The translations under genes and the position numbers were made by a program. 64,000 bases of DNA from Cyclobacterium roseum (GTDB taxonomy: Bacteria > Bacteroidota > Bacteroidia > Cytophagales > Cyclobacteriaceae). Below, piece by piece: positions 46,253 to 54,340 of the stretch (positions are counted from its first letter, which is position 1; every line of letters starts with the position of its first letter). Below the pieces are notes generated by a model. The model made no database searches. It worked only from the letters and a program-made list of their open reading frames with translations, and was not told the origin of the DNA. The DNA lies in assembly GCF_010119225.1 (NCBI RefSeq), contig NZ_WNKF01000005.1, positions 186,001-250,000 of the forward strand, written 5' to 3'.

Positions 46253-46466
46253 GCTTTTGAGAAGAAATTTAGAATTAAAATTCGTTTTTCTGTATTTCAA
46301 ATTCGTTTTTGTAGTTTTAAAAATGACCAAAAGAAGGGTATTCCTGGTATATCGAATGATATTTGATTAGAGGCTGGGCAGAATCAGAAGGATACAAACC
46401 CGCTGAAATAGGCAGCACTGGTCCTAAAGCCAGTAAATAGAACAAATCCCAGAATAAAAAGAAGCG

Positions 46467-47159
46467 TTAATAGGCCTTCCTATTATTAAAAACGACGGCT
46501 GATATTGTCCAAAAAACAATTTTCAAATCCAAAAACAAGCACCAGTTTCTAATGTAAAAATGATCCAACTTGACCCTGCCGTAAATATCAAAGAAAGTCA
46601 ACACTTCACCCCGATACCCCCTTACCTGTGCCAATCCAGATATACCCGGTTTTACGGAATGGCGAAACATGTAATTACTAATTTCATTCGAGAAAAAATG
46701 ATTCATCGGCACCGCATGGGGCCTGGGGCCAACTACGGACATGTTTCCAATTAACACATTGATAAACTGGGGTGTCTCATCTAAACTGGTTTTTCTCAAA
46801 AACTTTCCCAGTCTGGTTACCCTTTGATCATTTCTGGTCGCCTGCCGGGTATCAGCATCCTGGCTTCGGACCATGGTCCGAAACTTATAACACCAAAACG
46901 GCTGGTTGCCTTTCCCATGTCTTAATTGTTTGAATAAAACAGGCCCTCTAGAATCCATTCTAATTAAAAGTGCAATCAATGGAAACAACCAGGATAAGAC
47001 GAAAAGGAGGGATAATGAAGCAAAAACGACATCCAAAAATCTTTTAACCAAAAGCTTTTTCGGATCAGTGAGGTGTACGGTACCGTCTGGACTGATATAA
47101 CCTGAAAGCCTTCTCGAGAAAAATTCCGGTTCTTTCTCCTTACGTAAAAACTTTTCCAT
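46467..47159 (-). CDS. Initiating sugar transferase, copy 2
   Basis: The 230-residue protein is a close paralogue of copy 1, with the same order of motifs: membrane hairpin FASLSLLFVLSWLFPLIALL, KFRTMVRSQDADTRQ, SLDETPQFINVLIGNMSVVG, GPRPHAVP and HSVKPGISGLAQ. Differences lie mainly in the N-terminal 40 residues and at the Leu/Thr of DELPQ/DETPQ, near the acidic catalytic motif, so donor choice could differ. Two initiating enzymes in one locus could serve alternative first sugars or separate polymers. Confidence 0.9.
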   Translation of the reverse strand: MEKFLRKEKEPEFFSRRLSGYISPDGTVHLTDPKKLLVKRFLDVVFASLSLLFVLSWLFPLIALLIRMDSRGPVLFKQLRHGKGNQPFWCYKFRTMVRSQDADTRQATRNDQRVTRLGKFLRKTSLDETPQFINVLIGNMSVVGPRPHAVPMNHFFSNEISNYMFRHSVKPGISGLAQVRGYRGEVLTFFDIYGRVKLDHFYIRNWCLFLDLKIVFWTISAVVFNNRKAY

Positions 47160-47202
47160 TTTTGAAATCAGTCTACCTTGCTAAAAACCATACCCATTTT
47201 AA

Positions 47203-47217
47203 TGTATTTGAAATACA
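47203..47217. promoter_or_regulatory. Operator-like palindrome at the copy 2 start site
   Basis: TGTATTTGAAATACA is a perfect 15-base palindrome (7-base arms around G) located 6 bases downstream of the -7 box. It would cover the transcription start and is shared in near-identical context with copy 1. Confidence 0.6.
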
Positions 47218-47223
47218 TTTTAA

Positions 47224-47255
47224 CAAATATATTTAGACACGCCCATATAAACAAA
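47224..47255 (-). promoter_or_regulatory. Putative promoter of sugar transferase copy 2
   Basis: On the minus strand TTTG (47255-47252) is followed after 20 bases by TATATTTG (47231-47224), matching both Bacteroidota promoter elements. The leader to the ATG at 47159 is about 60 bases. Confidence 0.7.
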
Positions 47256-47406
47256 TAATCGAAAGGATATTGTTAGCACGGGCCGGCCGGAATGATGGTA
47301 GAAAAAATTCTGTGAAAAAATGAGATATGCACTTAAAAATGTGGTTTGTCGCTAAAAAACGACCTCGTTTAACAAAATAAACGAAATGAGAGAGACTTAC
47401 TCCAAT

Positions 47407-48441
47407 TTATTCTTCCGAGCTGAATTCTTTAACGGTTTGAATAAACAACCGAACCTTGTCCGGTGAGGTATCCGGATAGACACCATGCCCCAGGTTAGCA
47501 ATGTGCCTGCTTCCTTTAAATTGGGTCAACATGTCCTGTGTTTTGGCTACCAACACTTCGTCCGGAGCATACAGGGCGGCTGGGTCCAGGTTGCCTTGCA
47601 GCGTTTTTTCTTTCTTAAAAATATCCCTTACCTCCCCTATTTCCATGTTCCAATCCAGTCCCACCGTCTCGCATCGGGTATGCAAAAAGTCTTTTAAGGA
47701 AAAGTACGCCCCTTTAGCAAAAACCGTAACAGGCACCTCAGTGACTGCTTCACAAATTTTATCAATGTAGGGTAATGAAAATTCCCTGTATTGGTCGGGA
47801 GGCAAAATACCGGCCCAACTATCAAAAACCTGAACCAGGTTTACCCCGGCTTCCACCTGAGCTTTTAAGTATTTAATGGTGGTTTTGGTAATCAAATCCA
47901 ATAGCTGATGAGCAAGGCCTGGATTTTGGTACAACATGGCCCTGGCCCTGGAAAAGGTTTTAGACCCGGATCCCTCCACCATATAAGCGAATAGGGTCCA
48001 GGGGGCTCCCGCAAAACCAATTAAAGGAACCCTGCCATTAAGGCCCTTCTTGCTAATCTTTATGGCTTCCAGTACATAATGGAGATGCGTCTTCGGGTCG
48101 GCCACCCTGAGCTTTTTTAAATCAGCTGCACTGCCGATGGTTTGTGGAAACCAGGGACCCCTTTTTTCTACCATTTCATAAGGAAGCCCCATCGCCTCCG
48201 GCACCACCAGGATATCTGAAAATATAATGGCCGCATCTACTCCAAGTAGGTCCACGGGTTGAATAGTAACTTCCGCAGCCAGTTCCGGAGTCTGTGCGAG
48301 CTCCACGAATCCACTCACACTGGCTCTTACGGCCCTGTATTCTGGCAGGATCCTGCCCGCTTGCCTCATCAACCACACCGGAGTTCGTTCTACTGCTTCT
48401 CCTTTTATAACACGTAAAAGTAGGTCATTCTTAATTTGCAT
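47407..48441 (-). CDS. hemE: Uroporphyrinogen decarboxylase
   Basis: The protein has 344 residues from ATG at 48441 ([11 protein letters not shown]); an upstream in-frame start adds six odd residues. Family motifs are [17 protein letters not shown] (substrate-binding Arg pair), [20 protein letters not shown] (conserved catalytic-site Asp), [32 protein letters not shown] and [13 protein letters not shown], ending [17 protein letters not shown]. It decarboxylates uroporphyrinogen III to coproporphyrinogen III in the heme pathway in the cytosol. It is a single housekeeping gene at the border of the polysaccharide locus. Confidence 0.97.
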   Translation of the reverse strand: MQIKNDLLLRVIKGEAVERTPVWLMRQAGRILPEYRAVRASVSGFVELAQTPELAAEVTIQPVDLLGVDAAIIFSDILVVPEAMGLPYEMVEKRGPWFPQTIGSAADLKKLRVADPKTHLHYVLEAIKISKKGLNGRVPLIGFAGAPWTLFAYMVEGSGSKTFSRARAMLYQNPGLAHQLLDLITKTTIKYLKAQVEAGVNLVQVFDSWAGILPPDQYREFSLPYIDKICEAVTEVPVTVFAKGAYFSLKDFLHTRCETVGLDWNMEIGEVRDIFKKEKTLQGNLDPAALYAPDEVLVAKTQDMLTQFKGSRHIANLGHGVYPDTSPDKVRLFIQTVKEFSSEE

Positions 48442-48490
48442 GCAGCAAATATAACCCAAGTTAAACCAAAAAAGAAAACCACCTAAAAAT

Positions 48491-48525
48491 GAAAAAGCTT
48501 CCCGGATATATCGGGAAGCTTTTTC
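48491..48525 (-). terminator. Rho-independent terminator after the first collagen-like lipoprotein
   Basis: GAAAAAGCTTCCCG (48491-48504) and CGGGAAGCTTTTTC (48512-48525) form a perfect 14-bp stem with a 7-base loop. On the minus strand it is followed by ATTTTT. It lies 26 bases after the stop at 48551 and also insulates hemE. Confidence 0.85.
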
Positions 48526-48550
48526 ACTGGATCACTGGCATGCGGCACAC

Positions 48551-49099
48551 CTACTTGAGATCCAATGGTAGGATATCATTTTCGTCTTTTCCTATCAACT
48601 CCATGACTGCATCAAAATCATTAAAATCCACCCGGGCATTTTCTTCCACAAAAAACCCGGGGAGCAGTACTACCCTAATCCGTTGGTTATTGGTATATTC
48701 CTCCGCTATTTCGGTTAAATCAAAGTTGGCTTGCATGAATACGTTGAAAATGGTATTGGTATATTGATAGTTATATGTCAATATAGCCCCTTCACCAAAG
48801 AAAATCGTTTGCGGCAACAATCGCCACAAGGAGTTTTCCTCTACCTGATTCCATTCCAGGTAAACCAACAGGTTGTCACCGGGAGATATTTCCAATTGGG
48901 AAACGATGGCAAAGTCATTTTCCTCTAGAAAATTGACTGTTCCCTCGAATACCAGGTTTAACACTTCAATCCCATCTTCTCCATCTTCCCCGTCCACACC
49001 GTCAAGACCCGGAGGGCCCTGGGGTCCTTCGGGCCCCTCACATGCGGGCAATGAAACAATCGCCACCATCATTACTACTAAGTATAAAATCTTTTTCAT
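48551..49099 (-). CDS. Collagen-like lipoprotein, copy 1
   Basis: The 182-residue protein has a lipoprotein signal (SLPAC, Cys20) followed at once by Gly-x-y triplets GPEGPQGPPGLDGVDGEDG. A beta-rich C-terminal domain of about 135 residues follows (VNFLEENDFAIVSQLEI, SLWRLLPQTIFFGEGAILTY, RIRVVLLPGFFVEENARVDF). The triplets could form a short collagen-like triple helix that trimerises the lipoprotein on the membrane. The globular domain belongs to no family I can name. The next gene upstream encodes a paralogue with the same layout; each has its own terminator. Confidence 0.82.
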   Translation of the reverse strand: MKKILYLVVMMVAIVSLPACEGPEGPQGPPGLDGVDGEDGEDGIEVLNLVFEGTVNFLEENDFAIVSQLEISPGDNLLVYLEWNQVEENSLWRLLPQTIFFGEGAILTYNYQYTNTIFNVFMQANFDLTEIAEEYTNNQRIRVVLLPGFFVEENARVDFNDFDAVMELIGKDENDILPLDLK

Positions 49100-49177
49100 A
49101 AAACTTGATTTACCAGATACGTTTATATTGCTTTAAATGAAAGATAAAGGGTAATTTTTGTATATCCAATACCAGCT

Positions 49178-49214
49178 AAAAAAAAGGCAGCCTACATATC
49201 CGGCAGACTACCTT
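49178..49214 (-). terminator. Rho-independent terminator after the second collagen-like lipoprotein
   Basis: On the minus strand AAGGTAGTCT (49214-49205) and AGGCTGCCTT (49193-49184) pair over 10 bases with G-U wobbles, with an 11-base loop, and run into eight T. It lies about 28 bases after the stop at 49243. Confidence 0.75.
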
Positions 49215-49242
49215 CTATTTAACTTGTTTAAAGGCAGAAAGT

Positions 49243-49788
49243 TTAATTCAAATCGATTCTTGGAATAGCTTCTTCATCCACTTTCAGCATCTCAAGAACG
49301 CCATAATGGTCCGAAAAATCCAGCCTCAGACCAATCCTGTCTGCCGGAACGATCAACACCCTGAATACCTGATCGTCAGTAAAAGCGGCTTCCAATGAAT
49401 TTAAATCAAAATCACCTGACATATATATAGAGTAATCATAAAAGGTGAAATCATAATCATACGTAAAGATGCCATTTTCATGAAACACCACCTGAGGAAT
49501 GAGCTTCCATATGTCGTTTCCGTCCTGATCCAAATCCGCCAGCCGATAAATCAAGACCTTGTCAGATTCTAAAATATCAAATCCGTATTCTCCTCTCAAT
49601 CCAAAATTTCCATCCTGCGTGAAACTACCGGCGATTTCGAATACTTCCCCGACGATAGTAACTCCATCCAATCCGTCCTGGCCAGGAGGTCCCTCCGGGC
49701 CGATTGGTCCTTCGCAGCTCCAAAGTAGGACGGCCGTTGTTATCAAAAGTAATTTTCGGGTGATTGTTGAATGATTGCTTTTTTCCAT
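49243..49788 (-). CDS. Collagen-like lipoprotein, copy 2
   Basis: The protein has 181 residues from ATG at 49788, which is preceded by AGGAGA, a clear Shine-Dalgarno sequence that is rare in this window and decides the start over 49845. The lipoprotein signal is LLWSC (Cys25), then GPIGPEGPPGQDGLDG triplets, then a beta-rich domain (VFEIAGSFTQDGNFGLRG, IWKLIPQVVFHENGIFTYDY, FRVLIVPADRIGLRLDF). Domain order and the x-W-[RK]-L-[LI]-P-Q motif match copy 1, showing duplication. Fewer triplets are present. The role is unknown; it is likely surface- or periplasm-exposed. Confidence 0.83.
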   Translation of the reverse strand: MEKSNHSTITRKLLLITTAVLLWSCEGPIGPEGPPGQDGLDGVTIVGEVFEIAGSFTQDGNFGLRGEYGFDILESDKVLIYRLADLDQDGNDIWKLIPQVVFHENGIFTYDYDFTFYDYSIYMSGDFDLNSLEAAFTDDQVFRVLIVPADRIGLRLDFSDHYGVLEMLKVDEEAIPRIDLN

Positions 49789-49945
49789 AGTTTCTCCTGG
49801 TAAATGATTAAAACAAAAATACCTATCTCTAAAATCGTACCACAATACCCATTTTGCAGCATCCTGGCAATTTTAAAAACAACAGGCTTTAATTTTCAAC
49901 TATTTATACGGCTGAATAGTAATCAATAGACACTTCATATAAATT

Positions 49946-50455
49946 TTAGTTACGGAGAGGTGCCCAGACTTCTACCCGATCCCTGTCAATAATGATATCG
50001 ATAAAAACCCCCTCAAGGTGATGTCCGTTGGCACTGGCAAAATCGATTATTCGTCGCTTGGTTTTCTCTGGAGATGGCATTACCCATTGATGCATATCCA
50101 GGCTCGCCTTTACGGCTTCTTTGCATTCCACTCTTTTTTGAATCCATTCATCCGGCATTTCTTGCCTTGCTTCAATTCCCACGAAAACATGCAAGGTATC
50201 CCGCTTGCCAGCTGGCTCTACAAAATAGATGGTATGAAGGGGGGACTCTTCCCTAAACTGCTCCACTTCCTGAAATACCCGCCCCAGTTGCTCATCCCCG
50301 GGAACACCCCGGAATTCCAGACCTGTAAGAAGGATGGGTTCACAAGAAACGAATGCTAATTTTGTCGTATTCCCTCCGCCCAAATAAAGGTAACCACCCC
50401 CTGCCAGGAGCAAAAAAACCAGCATTAAGATAAGTAGTTTGCCTCCCTTACTCAT
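49946..50455 (-). CDS. Membrane-anchored hypothetical protein, possibly GyrI-like
   Basis: The 169-residue protein has an N-terminal transmembrane helix (LLILMLVFLLLAGGGYLYL, about 7-25) and a periplasmic domain. Within it, LRVFQEVEQF-like helices, DTLHVFVGIEARQEMPDEW and the ending DIIIDRDRVEVWAPL weakly recall GyrI/effector-binding domains of SRPBCC-like proteins in membrane-anchored form. The similarity is weak and the role unknown. Its ATG overlaps the stop of the outer-membrane protein gene by 4 bases (50452-50455), so the two are co-translated. Confidence 0.6.
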   Translation of the reverse strand: MSKGGKLLILMLVFLLLAGGGYLYLGGGNTTKLAFVSCEPILLTGLEFRGVPGDEQLGRVFQEVEQFREESPLHTIYFVEPAGKRDTLHVFVGIEARQEMPDEWIQKRVECKEAVKASLDMHQWVMPSPEKTKRRIIDFASANGHHLEGVFIDIIIDRDRVEVWAPLRN

Positions 50456-51045
50456 ATCCCGAATACATAGCGGACACCAATGGCTCCCTGGACTTTAAGG
50501 TGACCAAATCGATCCAGCAGTTCCATAAATAAACCCAGTTCAGCAAAAACCCCCAGGGGAAGGGTTTCAAAATAATAGGAAGATCCAATAAATCCTTCCG
50601 GACCAAAATCCACGTTGGACCTGGTTTCCCTGAAATCCGCCGCCCCGTCTCCCGCATTCGGAGTGTGATAAAAATAGGTAACCGAAACGCGCCTAAGCTG
50701 TACACCGGCCCCAAAGTACCCTATCAGGTTTCCTTCTGCAATATCAAACTCAGCATTTAACGATTTCTCTTGGGACATCCTCACCTGGGCTGAAAACGCT
50801 CCCGAAACTTGTTGACCATCATACAGCGCCGAACTAACCGGCCGGTTGTTTTCAAAGGACCTTCGGTAATACTGCATCGTATTTGAACTTCCCCTTCCGA
50901 TAATCACTTCCGCCGAATAGTTTTGCCGGATTGGCGTTTTAAAAGTAATCCCATAAGGCTCACCCAACCTTAATCCTACTTCATATTCCTGAGCAAATAC
51001 TCCGAAACCGAAAAGCATCAACAAAACAACAAACAAGTATTTCAT
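50452..51045 (-). CDS. Small outer-membrane beta-barrel protein
   Basis: The 197-residue protein has a signal peptide (1-18, FGVFAQ-EY). The mature part is a run of alternating hydrophobic strands with aromatic ends (YEVGLRLGEPYGITFK, SAEVIIGRGSSNTMQYYRR, GAFSAQVRMSQ, LIGYFGAGVQLRRVSVTYFY, GVFAELGLFMELLDRFG, LKVQGAIGVRYVFGI), consistent with an eight-stranded barrel ending in an aromatic-rich strand. The function is unknown; it resembles the outer-membrane protein W/OmpX-size class by topology only. It is coupled to the downstream membrane-anchored gene. Confidence 0.72.
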   Translation of the reverse strand: MKYLFVVLLMLFGFGVFAQEYEVGLRLGEPYGITFKTPIRQNYSAEVIIGRGSSNTMQYYRRSFENNRPVSSALYDGQQVSGAFSAQVRMSQEKSLNAEFDIAEGNLIGYFGAGVQLRRVSVTYFYHTPNAGDGAADFRETRSNVDFGPEGFIGSSYYFETLPLGVFAELGLFMELLDRFGHLKVQGAIGVRYVFGI

Positions 51046-51159
51046 AATTTAATAGCTAATTGTTATTACACTCCATCTGCCGTTCCAACGATCCAACTTT
51101 CCCAAAAGGTATACCTAAGTAGCAAACTATTATTTCGGATTTTCGATGCCTGGAATCAA

Positions 51160-52935
51160 TCAGGTAATCACCATGGACTTAAGCTGCATCTGGTGAAGTT
51201 GTGAATAATACCCGTCCAACTTCAAAAGGGCTTCGTGGCTGCCTTCTTCCTTAATTTCCCCCTTATGCAAGACAATGATTTTATTTGCTTTCTGAATGGT
51301 GGAAAGTCGGTGAGCGATAATGATGGAAGTCCTCCCCTTCATCATTTTCTCGATAGCCTGTTGTATAAGTTCTTCTGTCTCGGTGTCAACGGACGAAGTT
51401 GCCTCGTCCAAAATGATGATCTCCGGGTCGTATACCATGGCCCGGACAAAGGATATTAACTGCCTTTGCCCCACCGATAAGGTGCCACCTCTCTCTTTTA
51501 CGTCGTAATCAAGCCCACCAGGGAGCCGCTCAATAAATTTTCGGGCTCCTACCAATTCAGCGGCATGCATCACCTGTTCCCGTGAAATATCGGGATTACC
51601 AAGGGTAATGTTTTGCAAAATGGTATCCGAAAAAAGAAACACATCCTGCAAAACCACCCCCACGTGTCTCCTCAAGGTAGAAAGCTCATAAGATGATACC
51701 GGCTTCCCGTCAATTTTAATCTGCCCCCTGTTAATATCATAAAATCGACTAATCAGATTGATAATAGACGATTTTCCAGCACCAGTAGCGCCCACCAGTG
51801 CCACGGTTTCGCCATGCTTCACGTCAAAACTAATGTCTTTCAAAACCCAATCCTCACCATCATAGGCAAACCAGACTTTTTCAAACGCTATTTTTCCGTT
51901 GATCTTCTCCGGAGCATACCCGCCTTCGTTCGGGATTTGTTGGTCGTTTTCAAGAATGGAAAAAATACGGGAAGAACTGACTACTCCCATTTGAAGGGTA
52001 TTAAACCGATCGGCAATCATTCTAATCGGGCGAAAAAACAGTTGCAGGTACATGATGAAGGAAATCAATACGCCAACCTGAATCTGCATATCGAAAACAC
52101 CCGTAGCACCGTACCATACTACCAGCCCAATACCAATGGCCTGGATGATTTCTGCAACCGGGTAATATACGGAATAGTACAAAACGGACTTGAGGTGTGC
52201 CCGGCGGTGTTCTTTGTTGATGGTTTTAAATTTCTCATATTCCCTTTCCTCCCTGTTAAAGACCTGAATAATATTCATGCCCGTAATATGCTCCTGCAGG
52301 AAGGAATTCAAGTTTGATACTGCGTTTCGAACATCATTAAAGGAAACTTTCACTTTTTCCTTAAAAACGTAGGTAGAGATCGTTAAAAGGGGCAGGGTGC
52401 ATAGACTGACTAATGTCAACTTCCAATCCACATAGAACATCACCGCCAGAATGGATACCAGCTGTAGCAAATCACCGATGATCTCTGCCAACCCCTGGCT
52501 AAAGACATCAGAAAGGGACTCCACGTCGGAAATATTCCGTGTTACCAGGCGACCGATTGGGGTCTGGTCAAAATATTTCAACCGCATTTTCAGTAAATGC
52601 CGGTAAAGCTTGGTGCGGATATCACGGATAATTACTTGTCCCAGCCAGCCCGACAAATAGGTGTGTCCAAACTGAACCAACGCATGTAACACCAGCAGGC
52701 CTACCAAATAATACATCATGGTCAACAGCCCTTCCGCATCCCCCAATGCCACGTAATCATCCACCGCTATCTGAATAAGCAAGGGCCGGGAAGGAGCCAA
52801 CACTGCCAATAAGAGCGTCAAGAAGACCAAAAAATAAAACCGTTGCTTGTAAGGGGTGACAAATTGATAGAGCTTTTTCAACACCTTGGTGTCGATAATG
52901 TCCCCACTTTTTACATTTTCTTTTTCCAGTCCCAA
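51160..52935 (-). CDS. ABC exporter half-transporter (MsbA/TmrB-like)
   Basis: The 591-residue fusion has a six-helix ABC transmembrane domain (about 25-330) and an ATPase domain (about 355-585): Walker A GATGAGKSSI, Q-loop region VLQDVFLFSD, signature LSVGQRQLIS, Walker B IIILDEATSSVD and H-loop IAHRLST. Two such half-transporters form a lipid or drug exporter in the inner membrane. The signature LSVGQ differs from the classical LSGGQ in one position, as in several lipid-exporter relatives. It is 12 bases downstream of truA, so it may be co-transcribed. Confidence 0.92.
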   Translation of the reverse strand: MGLEKENVKSGDIIDTKVLKKLYQFVTPYKQRFYFLVFLTLLLAVLAPSRPLLIQIAVDDYVALGDAEGLLTMMYYLVGLLVLHALVQFGHTYLSGWLGQVIIRDIRTKLYRHLLKMRLKYFDQTPIGRLVTRNISDVESLSDVFSQGLAEIIGDLLQLVSILAVMFYVDWKLTLVSLCTLPLLTISTYVFKEKVKVSFNDVRNAVSNLNSFLQEHITGMNIIQVFNREEREYEKFKTINKEHRRAHLKSVLYYSVYYPVAEIIQAIGIGLVVWYGATGVFDMQIQVGVLISFIMYLQLFFRPIRMIADRFNTLQMGVVSSSRIFSILENDQQIPNEGGYAPEKINGKIAFEKVWFAYDGEDWVLKDISFDVKHGETVALVGATGAGKSSIINLISRFYDINRGQIKIDGKPVSSYELSTLRRHVGVVLQDVFLFSDTILQNITLGNPDISREQVMHAAELVGARKFIERLPGGLDYDVKERGGTLSVGQRQLISFVRAMVYDPEIIILDEATSSVDTETEELIQQAIEKMMKGRTSIIIAHRLSTIQKANKIIVLHKGEIKEEGSHEALLKLDGYYSQLHQMQLKSMVIT

Positions 52936-52947
52936 TTGGTCAACGAT

Positions 52948-53703
52948 TTACTTAAAAATTTTTTCCGGATACCTGACTTCATTTAAATACAGGCCGCAGG
53001 CGGGTGCCGCAACACCAGCTTGATGCCTGTCCTTGCTTTCAATTATTCCCGAAAGATCTGAAACAGCCAGCTGGTTTCTTCCTATCTTTACCAAGGTTCC
53101 TACTATGGCCCTTACCATCCCCCTCAAAAACCGGTTCGCCTGTATATGAAATACCAATCCATGCCCGGTTTGTTCCCAACTGGCATTAATTATTTCACAG
53201 TTAAAATTTTTCACATTGGTCTTTATCCTACTAAAACACTGAAAATCTTTATATTCCAGCAATACCTTTGTGGCCTCCTGCATAGAATTCAGCTCCAAAT
53301 CATAATAACAATGCCAGGCCCTGCCCAATAGGAATGGATCTTTCCGGAAGGCAATATGGTAGGCATAGCTTCTCCATTGGGCATCAAACCGGGCATGGGC
53401 CTTTTCCTGCACAGGCAGCAAGTCAAAAATGGCAATGTCCCGGGGCAACACTCCGTTTATTCTTTTCATAAAATCCATTTTCGATAGTTCAATGTCCAAA
53501 TCAAAATGGGCAAATTGCTGGTAAGCATGTACTCCTGTATCGGTTCTACCGCTACCCATGATTGGTACGGGGATTTGAAACAAAGTAGCTAAAGCCTGCT
53601 GAATGCATTCCTGGACAGATGGGGCATTTTTTTGCATTTGCCATCCGTGATAGGCAGAACCATCGTAGGCAATTTCAATAAAATACCGATACCTGTTGCT
53701 CAT
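52948..53703 (-). CDS. truA: tRNA pseudouridine synthase A
   Basis: The 251-residue enzyme starts RYRYFIEIAYDGSAYHGWQMQ in parts and carries the catalytic motif GSGRTDTGVHAYQQFAHFD, where the Asp in RTDTGVHA is the nucleophile. ARFDAQWRSYAYHI, DFQCFSRIKTNVKNFNCEI and FLRGMVRAIVGTLVKIG complete the TruA pattern. It isomerises uridines at positions 38-40 of the tRNA anticodon arm. It precedes the ABC transporter gene and is divergent from the DUF4293 gene. Confidence 0.96.
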   Translation of the reverse strand: MSNRYRYFIEIAYDGSAYHGWQMQKNAPSVQECIQQALATLFQIPVPIMGSGRTDTGVHAYQQFAHFDLDIELSKMDFMKRINGVLPRDIAIFDLLPVQEKAHARFDAQWRSYAYHIAFRKDPFLLGRAWHCYYDLELNSMQEATKVLLEYKDFQCFSRIKTNVKNFNCEIINASWEQTGHGLVFHIQANRFLRGMVRAIVGTLVKIGRNQLAVSDLSGIIESKDRHQAGVAAPACGLYLNEVRYPEKIFK

Positions 53704-53724
53704 TTCAAATGCAAAGATAAAAAT

Positions 53725-53755
53725 ATACCCCTATTTCAAAGCGGAATTGGGGTAT
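53725..53755. other. Inverted repeat between truA and the DUF4293 gene
   Basis: ATACCCC (53725-53731) and GGGGTAT (53749-53755) form a 7-bp stem in the 101-base divergent promoter region. There is no T tract. It may be an operator, but there is no further support. Confidence 0.35.
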
Positions 53756-53804
53756 TCCTTGCGAAAAATCAAATAACCCATTTTCTTTGTCAAAACATTA
53801 AAAA

Positions 53805-54284
53805 ATGATCCAACGAATCCAAACCCTTTTCCTTCTGCTGGTAGCCATTGCCATGATCGGCGCAACCCTTACTCCCATTTGGCTACAAGTGAGTCCCATG
53901 CAAAACCAAACCATGGAAATGACCGCCTGGCAAACCTCCATTCTGGAATTGCCCCAGGAAAACATCAGTTCACAGGAAAGCAACATTTATATCGGTATTT
54001 TATGCCTTTTAGCGGCCGCATTGGCGATCTACAGCTTGCTCCAGTATAAGAATCGGAAAAAACAACTGATGCTGAACATGATCAATGCGTTGCTGATGGG
54101 ACTAACACTGGGCCTGACCGTCTTCACCAGCTATAAAGCCAATGAAACCTTTAACCCCACTGTTAGCGGCGCCTTTGTCTTGGGATTTTACTGCATCATT
54201 TTCGCTTTAATTATGAATCTGATTGCCAATCGCTTTATCCGAAAAGACGAAATGCTGATCAGATCCGTGGACAGGATTCGCTAA
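53805..54284 (+). CDS. DUF4293 family integral membrane protein
   Basis: The 159-residue protein has four hydrophobic helices (about 6-25, 62-80, 85-105, 117-142). The start MIQRIQTLFLLLVAIAMIG is diagnostic of DUF4293, a family found mainly in Bacteroidota and with no established function. The protein ends in a conserved-looking basic and acidic tail (RKDEMLIRSVDRIR). It is divergent from truA and precedes the PLP enzyme gene by 56 bases. Confidence 0.88.
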   Translation: MIQRIQTLFLLLVAIAMIGATLTPIWLQVSPMQNQTMEMTAWQTSILELPQENISSQESNIYIGILCLLAAALAIYSLLQYKNRKKQLMLNMINALLMGLTLGLTVFTSYKANETFNPTVSGAFVLGFYCIIFALIMNLIANRFIRKDEMLIRSVDRIR

Positions 54285-54340
54285 GGGATTCCTCGGCAAC
54301 GCCTGCCTTCGGCCTCACTAAAACCAAACCGTAACTACGA

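Larger units (their letters stand above)
46152..46466. other. Intergenic region between the two sugar transferase genes
   Basis: This is 315 bases without a gene. Its left part holds the promoter and palindrome of copy 1. The remainder, about 46260-46466, is AT-rich and has no recognisable element. Confidence 0.5.

Noticed and set aside
47365-47384. TCGTTTA / TAAACGA inverted repeat upstream of the hemE stop region
   Set aside because: 7-bp stem without T tract and in AT-rich sequence; not enough for a terminator or operator call.
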